NCBI GenBank assembly: GCA_963989385.1
Contig: OZ022511.1
Span: forward strand, 25,352,503 to 25,416,502
DNA length: 64,000 bases
Origin: Ctena decussata
Taxonomy: Eukaryota; Mollusca; Bivalvia; Lucinida; Lucinidae
Direction: 5' to 3'
Position 1 is the first letter of the stretch; each line of letters starts with the position of its first letter. The notes below the pieces were generated by a model that did no database searches, was not told the origin of the DNA, and saw only the letters and a list, made by a program, of their open reading frames with translations. This document shows, piece after piece, positions 58,733-64,000 of this stretch. The position numbers and the translations under genes are program-made.

Positions 58733-59433
58733 GGGGTCGTATTTATAAAAGCACCTAAGTCGTTGCCATGCTGTTGCTATGGCTTGAATTCTACAAAGTA
58801 GATATCCTACAACTATGAAATTTGCTCTGGAGGAACAGTCTTTTTCAGACTGTCCCTCCAGAGCAAATTTCATAGTTGTAGGGAATCTCCTTCAAAGATA
58901 TTTAATCTTAGCAACATTATAGCAACCACTTAAAGATTTACTCCCTTGATAATAATAACAAAAAAAGATTTGATGAACTATTTCATGCAATACCTCCGAC
59001 ATGATCTAACTATACATTTGAAATAGAATTTAGATAGTAATATTTACTAAAAGTGACTTTAAACAAAAAAATAAGATACAGTTTTAAACGATCGCGGACC
59101 GCGGTCGAAATCGCATTATTGGACACAAATAATGTATTCATACGTCCCAATCACGTGCACAAATAAGAAAAATACCTGTACACGATCACATGACACACGT
59201 GGTCAAAATCGATACTCTTACAAGGCCGTGAGGAAATACGTAATTTGCATTTTTATTTGAAGCTCATTTTTCATTCCACATTTATCGAAAACACATGCAC
59301 TTTCTCAAAACTTGTACGGTTGATTAAGAGACAATTACATATTGTCTAACGAAATTTTGTTAAAATATTTGTTTCTGAAAACATGAAATAAACAAGGACG
59401 ACAATCTATAAGTCGTTTTATAAATACGGCCCC
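58733..59433. mobile_element. TIR element, about 701 bp, with an internal long hairpin
   Basis: Left GGGGTCGTATTTATAAAA; the right end, inverted, reads GGGGCCGTATTTATAAAAC. An internal hairpin (58806-58882) has about 28-bp arms, CCTACAACTATGAAATTTGC and its complement, and may be a separate nested palindrome. No transposase frame. Confidence 0.8.
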
Positions 59434-59825
59434 TGAATTATCCATTAAACCCTACCATATCGATTCTAGAGAGAGAATTAATGTTAACATTGGGGGTCAA
59501 GTAAAACGGGATCATGAGCGAAAAGCAAATACTCTAATCAGCCTGCATCTCCGTGCAAATTGGTAAGGGTCTTCGCTTTTCATGTTTCTATTGTTTATGC
59601 AAAAGGGAGGGAACTAGTCAGAAGGCTGATTTAGGTCTAGAATGGTTGAAGATGCCGTGGGGTTCTTGATACCCAACAAATTCTCAGATCAGTTTTATGA
59701 TCTGTGTTGTCTCTTTACAGTCTAATGAGCTATGGATGATGAGATATCTACATATGTACATGTGTAACAGATCTCAAAGACAAAATTTTGTGTGCTTCCA
59801 ATTCATAAATGCTATAAAACAAGAG
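59434..59825. other. No gene recognised; weak palindrome
   Basis: ATGAGCGAAAAGCAAATACTC (59514) and its partial complement near 59568-59583 form a loose inverted repeat. Nothing else seen. Confidence 0.45.
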
Positions 59826-60740
59826 GGTCATCAGGCCCTGAATCACTCACCTGAGTAAAATGGCCAAACGTCAAATTTGAACATACCTGATAGTTTGAAA
59901 CTGTCAAAATATTACAGACATTGGTTAAAGGTAAAAAAATGATCTTGACTCCTATTGCTAAAATTGTTCATGCAGCCTTACTCATTTTTTGACAGTATTT
60001 ATTTACTATTGCGCCAAAATCGTCAACAAGTTCCATGAACTCTTATATTAAAACATTTTCCCATATAAAAGCATCGGAAAGCAAATTTGACATTGCCGTA
60101 AAAAATGTCAAGGTCACCCCAAGTTCATTATTTGAACAATCTTGGGCTAAAATCTTCACAACTTTCCATGAAATTTTATGTTTTAGCATTTTTCTGTATC
60201 TTGTCGTGAAAGGTCATGGTAAACCCATTTGAACAATTTTAGTAGTACTTGAGTAACCCAATGCTACATACCTAGTTTCAAGGCTATAGTCAACTTGTTT
60301 TGAGAAGAAGATTGTTAAAGGTTTTTACCATCTATGGGCATGGTGGCCATGTTGGTCATGTGATCTGGACCGTTCGAACCCATTTTCATTCCCTCAGCTC
60401 CTGAAGGCCCTATATGAAATGTAGTAACGACTGGCCCAGTGGCTTGTGAGGTATTTTAAAATGTTAAAATATGAGAGTTCTGGGTCAAAAGTCAGAAAAT
60501 GACCTTGACCTCTTTTTGCTTACAAATCTTCATGTACTCATTTAGATTACTTTATACACCAATTTTTAGGCCAAAATCTTCAAAACTTTTTGTCCCCTCT
60601 GCCCCTGGAGGCTCTATCGGACCAGTGGTTTCAGGGGAGAAGTGGTTTGAAACTGTGGACGGACAGACGACGACGGAGCCTGCCTATACTATAAGCACCC
60701 CCGGAACCGCTGGCTTAGGTGAGCTAATAAATTATGAAGG
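59826..60740 (-). repeat. AGCTCRCCT-type interspersed repeat
   Basis: The right end GCCTGCCTATACTATAAGCA and GGCTTAGGTGAGCTAATAAA are the inverted counterpart of the terminus at 39005-39090. The left end starts AGGGTCATCAGGCCCTGAAT. Between them, diverged units with GACCTTGACC, AAAATCTTCA and ACCATTTTGGG-type phrases suggest an old tandem array. No frame. Confidence 0.65.
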
Positions 60741-60892
60741 AAGATACACTGGACGCAAGGAACACATAAGGGAGATGAAAATAGCAGACTGGGTTTAACT
60801 GAAAAGTAAATAAATAGGCAATGATCAGAAATTAAACCGAAAGGGAAAGAATCAGTCTGTAATTGGGATTTAATTGAGTATGTAAAAGACCT

Positions 60893-61135
60893 GGCCCCGA
60901 GGTTATAAAACTTTTTTCATGCTTAACTCAGCTGAGCATGAAAATTTACCTGCTAATAAATAGCAAATTACTGATAAGTACAGTTGCTTTCTTGCTCAGT
61001 TTATCTGAGTATGAAATTTTCTCTGCTTATGAATATGAAAATGCCAACATTTGTTGGCATTTTCATATTTATAAGCAGAGAAAATTTCATACTCAGCTGA
61101 GTTGAGCATGACAAAAGTTTTATAACCTCGGGGCC
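60893..61135. mobile_element. Foldback TIR element, about 243 bp
   Basis: GGCCCCGAGGTTATAAAACT and AGTTTTATAACCTCGGGGCC are exact complements at the two ends. CATGCTTAACTCAGCTGAG and its partner pair further in. The right half has an internal hairpin GAATATGAAAATGCCAACA with its complement. Confidence 0.93.
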
Positions 61136-61335
61136 TGTTTTTCAGGCGTCTTCCCTGTATTACAATACTCGTAGGATGGGGAACTGGTAGATGAAGATAT
61201 GATCCTGGATAAAGCTCTGACTAATTTTGTAACATTTAAAGTGAAAATGAAACAAACAGTCTTCAAATAGCACTATATTTTTCGTCGTCTGCTTTTGTAT
61301 GGTTCTGTTTTGAAGACACATTTTTAAATAAAACC

Positions 61336-62398
61336 GGGCTCTGTCACCCCGCACATGTGAAAACATTTTGCGTCGAATGTCAAATCCATCAACGCAAAAT
61401 GTTATAACTTTCATCATCCCGCAAAATGTTATAGCAACATAAAATGTTAGAACAATTATAATAACGCAAACTGCTATAACATTTTGCATCGAATGTCAAA
61501 TCTCACACAAATGTGGTATCAATGCTAAATGTAATAAATGTTTGAAGACATAATTTTGCCCTCAGCATAATTTTGCCCTATTTGCTCATTCCGATGGAAG
61601 AACAAACAGTTGCACTTTACAGGCCAAACTACGTAAACAAAACTCGTTCCAAGTTTATAACATTTTGCGTTAAAAGTCAAATTCTATACAAATTTGATAT
61701 TGTCGCACAGTTTATAAATTTTGGAAGACATGAATTTACCCTATTTGCATTGCCGATAGTCACAAAAAGAAAAAGTTTCCGTTCGGCGCTGCCGCACGGT
61801 ACAAGCCAAACAACGACAATGAGACTCCTTCAGAGTTTATAATATTTTGAGTCGTATGTCAAATTCTATACGAAAATGATATACGCAAAATGTTATAAGA
61901 TTAGAAGACATGATTTTGCTCTACATGCTCTATCCGATGGAAAATAGTCTCAAAAATTAAGAGTTTCCGTTTAGCGCTGCATTTTACAAGCCAACCCATG
62001 AAAATAAATCTCGTTTAAAGTTTTTAACATTTTGCGTCAAATGTCAAATTCTATACAAAAATGATGTCGATGAAAAATTTTATAAAATTTTAAGCAATAT
62101 TTGCCCTTTCTGATGGCTGATAGATTGACGAGTTTTAAAATATTCGACCCCAAATGTTGCAATGTAATAACATCTGCAATCTTATAATGTTATCAAATTT
62201 TGCTTTGTTATAACATTTTGCGTAATAACATTTTGCGTCGACACACATTTGTATGAGACTTGACATTCAACCCAAATTGCTACATTGTATAATGTTAAAT
62301 ATCCGACGTAAATTTTTATAATATAAAGATAACATTTTACGTTATATAAATGTTATAATATTTATGTAGTTAGACATTTTGCGGTGTGACACAGCGCC
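61336..62398. mobile_element. TIR element, about 1.06 kb, with an internal tandem array
   Basis: Left GGGCTCTGTCACCCCGCA; the right end, inverted, reads GGCGCTGTGTCACACCGCAA. The interior repeats ACATTTTGCG and GCAAAATGTTATA many times. About four units of roughly 175 bp start near 61573, 61740, 61918 and 62100 (CTATTTGC or TTGCCC with YCCGATGG, then TTCCGTTYRGCGCTGC, GTCAAATTCTATAC). Non-coding. Confidence 0.7.
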
Positions 62399-64000
62399 GC
62401 ACTGGAACCGTTTGTTTTTGCTACTATCTTCCATCAGAAAGGGTAAATAGGCAAAATAATGTACTTCAAAAAGTATAACATTTATCGTTGATACCTCATT
62501 AATCGTCACCTAAGCGCAAAACGTCAGTAAGTGCTTATATATTTTAAGGTGGAATAGGACAAAACCAAAATTTTCAGTTTGCTAATAAAAATGTATATAA
62601 TAAAATTTTTTAGTCTTTTCTGACTAGCGAAATGACTTTGTTTTTAGCGTCCAACAAATATTTCTTTTTCTATGACGTCGTGAAAATGTGACGGTCTGAT
62701 GTTTTTTTTTACGCAAAATAGATAGCGCTCAGATATCCTTATTTTTCAACCCTGTTCTGCTGTCGTTGAAGATACCGAAATCAATTTCATATCAGAGTGC
62801 GACCCGTCAAGAGATCTTCGAAGCTGTGGTATTATTTTCCCCCAAGCTTTACGCATTACGTCAGGATTGACGCAAACATGATTTTCCATTTGCTGTTGAA
62901 ATTTGCCCTTTTTAACATAAAATGGTAAATAGAAAAAAAACGTCTCCGAAAAATATACCTCAAATTTTTATATATTTTAAAGATAGGTATTTTTAAGACT
63001 TTTAAAAACAAAAATTAAAAATTCACCATGTAAATTTTTCGCAATACTGACTTTTTCAAGTATACCCCCTGTTCAGACAGCGTCGCGGTTTTAACGTCAC
63101 ATTAACGTTTCTGTTTACCGGCACACAGTCTTAGTATGAAAGTGTTTTCTTGTTCAAGGGAAATGGTCTTTATTCGTTATCTTGGGACGGTGAGCGTGAA
63201 AGAAAGCAAATTTATTAACTAAGTGGAGCAATAGTTATGATACCAGATCATGACAGTGATTTTTTTGTTACGTTGATTATTTGTTGCAAAATAAATAAAC
63301 TCCGTATGAACTCTAATTTTATCTAAATTATTTCAAGTGGCCAGCTTTACTGTTCTGTTTTGCAGCCCTTGTTCGGGGTCAGACGTGAAAACAGTTACGT
63401 TTATTACATACTCGTGTACTGAGGAGTTCGCTTACTACCTCTTGAAACATACCGACATAATTCGCTTCATGAGTACTGGAGATGATTTTTTTTTTTGCTT
63501 TAACAAAGTTATATTTTAAGGTGGCCATCTTGGATCACAGACCTTGCGCATTCATATGATTCTTTTGTGCTCCCTGATCCCATGGCGGCTAGAGTTGAAA
63601 TTTGGTAGTTATCGATGCCGTGGATTCAGGGGAGGTCTACAAGTGCGGGCGGATGACGGTACCTACTTGTCCTATAAGTGCATCCTGAACTTTGCTCGAT
63701 GGAGCTAAAAACTGAACACGAGCATGACTGCAAGTTCCAGTATATACCGCATAAAAGACAAATATTTTGTTGTTCAGCGTTTCATATTTAGATGACTATA
63801 TGGTCTATAGCTTTCAGCCAAACTGAATGGATAAATGGCATGCGATTTTACGTCCTTTAACAGTAATTTAGTCATATCAGGACGATGGGAGGTTGGTACT
63901 GAAATGATGTGTGCAATGGAACTACCTACAGTGTGCACTGTCGTCGGATGTTAGATTTTGCAAGCTTTGAAGCAGAATTTGACAATGGTTGCGACTGGTG
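62399..64000. other. No gene recognised
   Basis: A+T-rich sequence without supported genes or bounded repeats. Confidence 0.5.

Overview
This window is eukaryotic genomic DNA, A+T-rich by eye, with very low coding density. The host is most likely a bivalve mollusc or a related lophotrochozoan. That rests on recognising repeat styles from memory: long palindromic elements opening GAGCCGCGACACGACAAAACC, tRNA-derived SINEs, and repeats opening AGCTCRCCT. It is not based on a database match. No bacterial-style genes, rRNA, CRISPR array or operon is present.

The only host gene I can support is on the minus strand. It is a sodium- and chloride-dependent neurotransmitter transporter (SLC6 family, serotonin-transporter-like). 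Three coding exons are visible. Two are first coding exons that both encode the N-terminal tail plus TM1 (52357-52621 and 26849-27035). One is a 135-bp second exon carrying the end of TM1 and TM2 (14448-14582). Both first exons stop at the same place in the protein and in the same phase (after one base of a Gly codon), and both join exon 2 in frame. No other exon 2 was found between them. I infer two alternative first coding exons, 25 kb apart, for one transporter, with the rest of the gene to the left of the window. The 12-kb and 25-kb introns hold almost everything else.

The remainder is mobile and repetitive DNA. (i) LINEs: a nearly complete APE-type non-LTR element at 46021-50382 (minus) with three single-base frameshifts; an RTE-like element at 34285-37090 (plus) with a nested insertion; shorter relatives at 8080-8600 and 21440-22520; and a LINE C-terminal fragment at 44443-45019 (minus). 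(ii) tRNA-derived SINEs near 6.4, 19.8, 26.1, 33.3 and 39.4 kb. (iii) Foldback or TIR elements in large numbers. Family A (about 235 bp, at least 12 copies) can fold as a long hairpin or as a multi-branch structure. Family B (four copies) keeps its pairing although its stems differ in sequence. Families C and D have two copies each, D carrying paired TGACGTCA sites. There are also several single-copy TIR elements. (iv) Tandem arrays: about 145 bp at 13.3-14.3 kb, about 322 bp at 39.5-41.3 kb, 37 bp at 57.3 kb, and about 175 bp at 61.6-62.3 kb. (v) Two large inverted structures, about 3 kb (6911-9890) and about 6.6 kb (37275-43876).

The regions 0-2.9, 23.3-25.1, 27.4-29.1 and 62.4-64 kb show nothing I can name. 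I found no convincing new multi-gene system. The points most worth following are the alternative TM1 exons, the branched family A structure, the repeated pairing of short direct duplications with palindromic elements, and a minisatellite that multiplies a splice-acceptor-like sequence.
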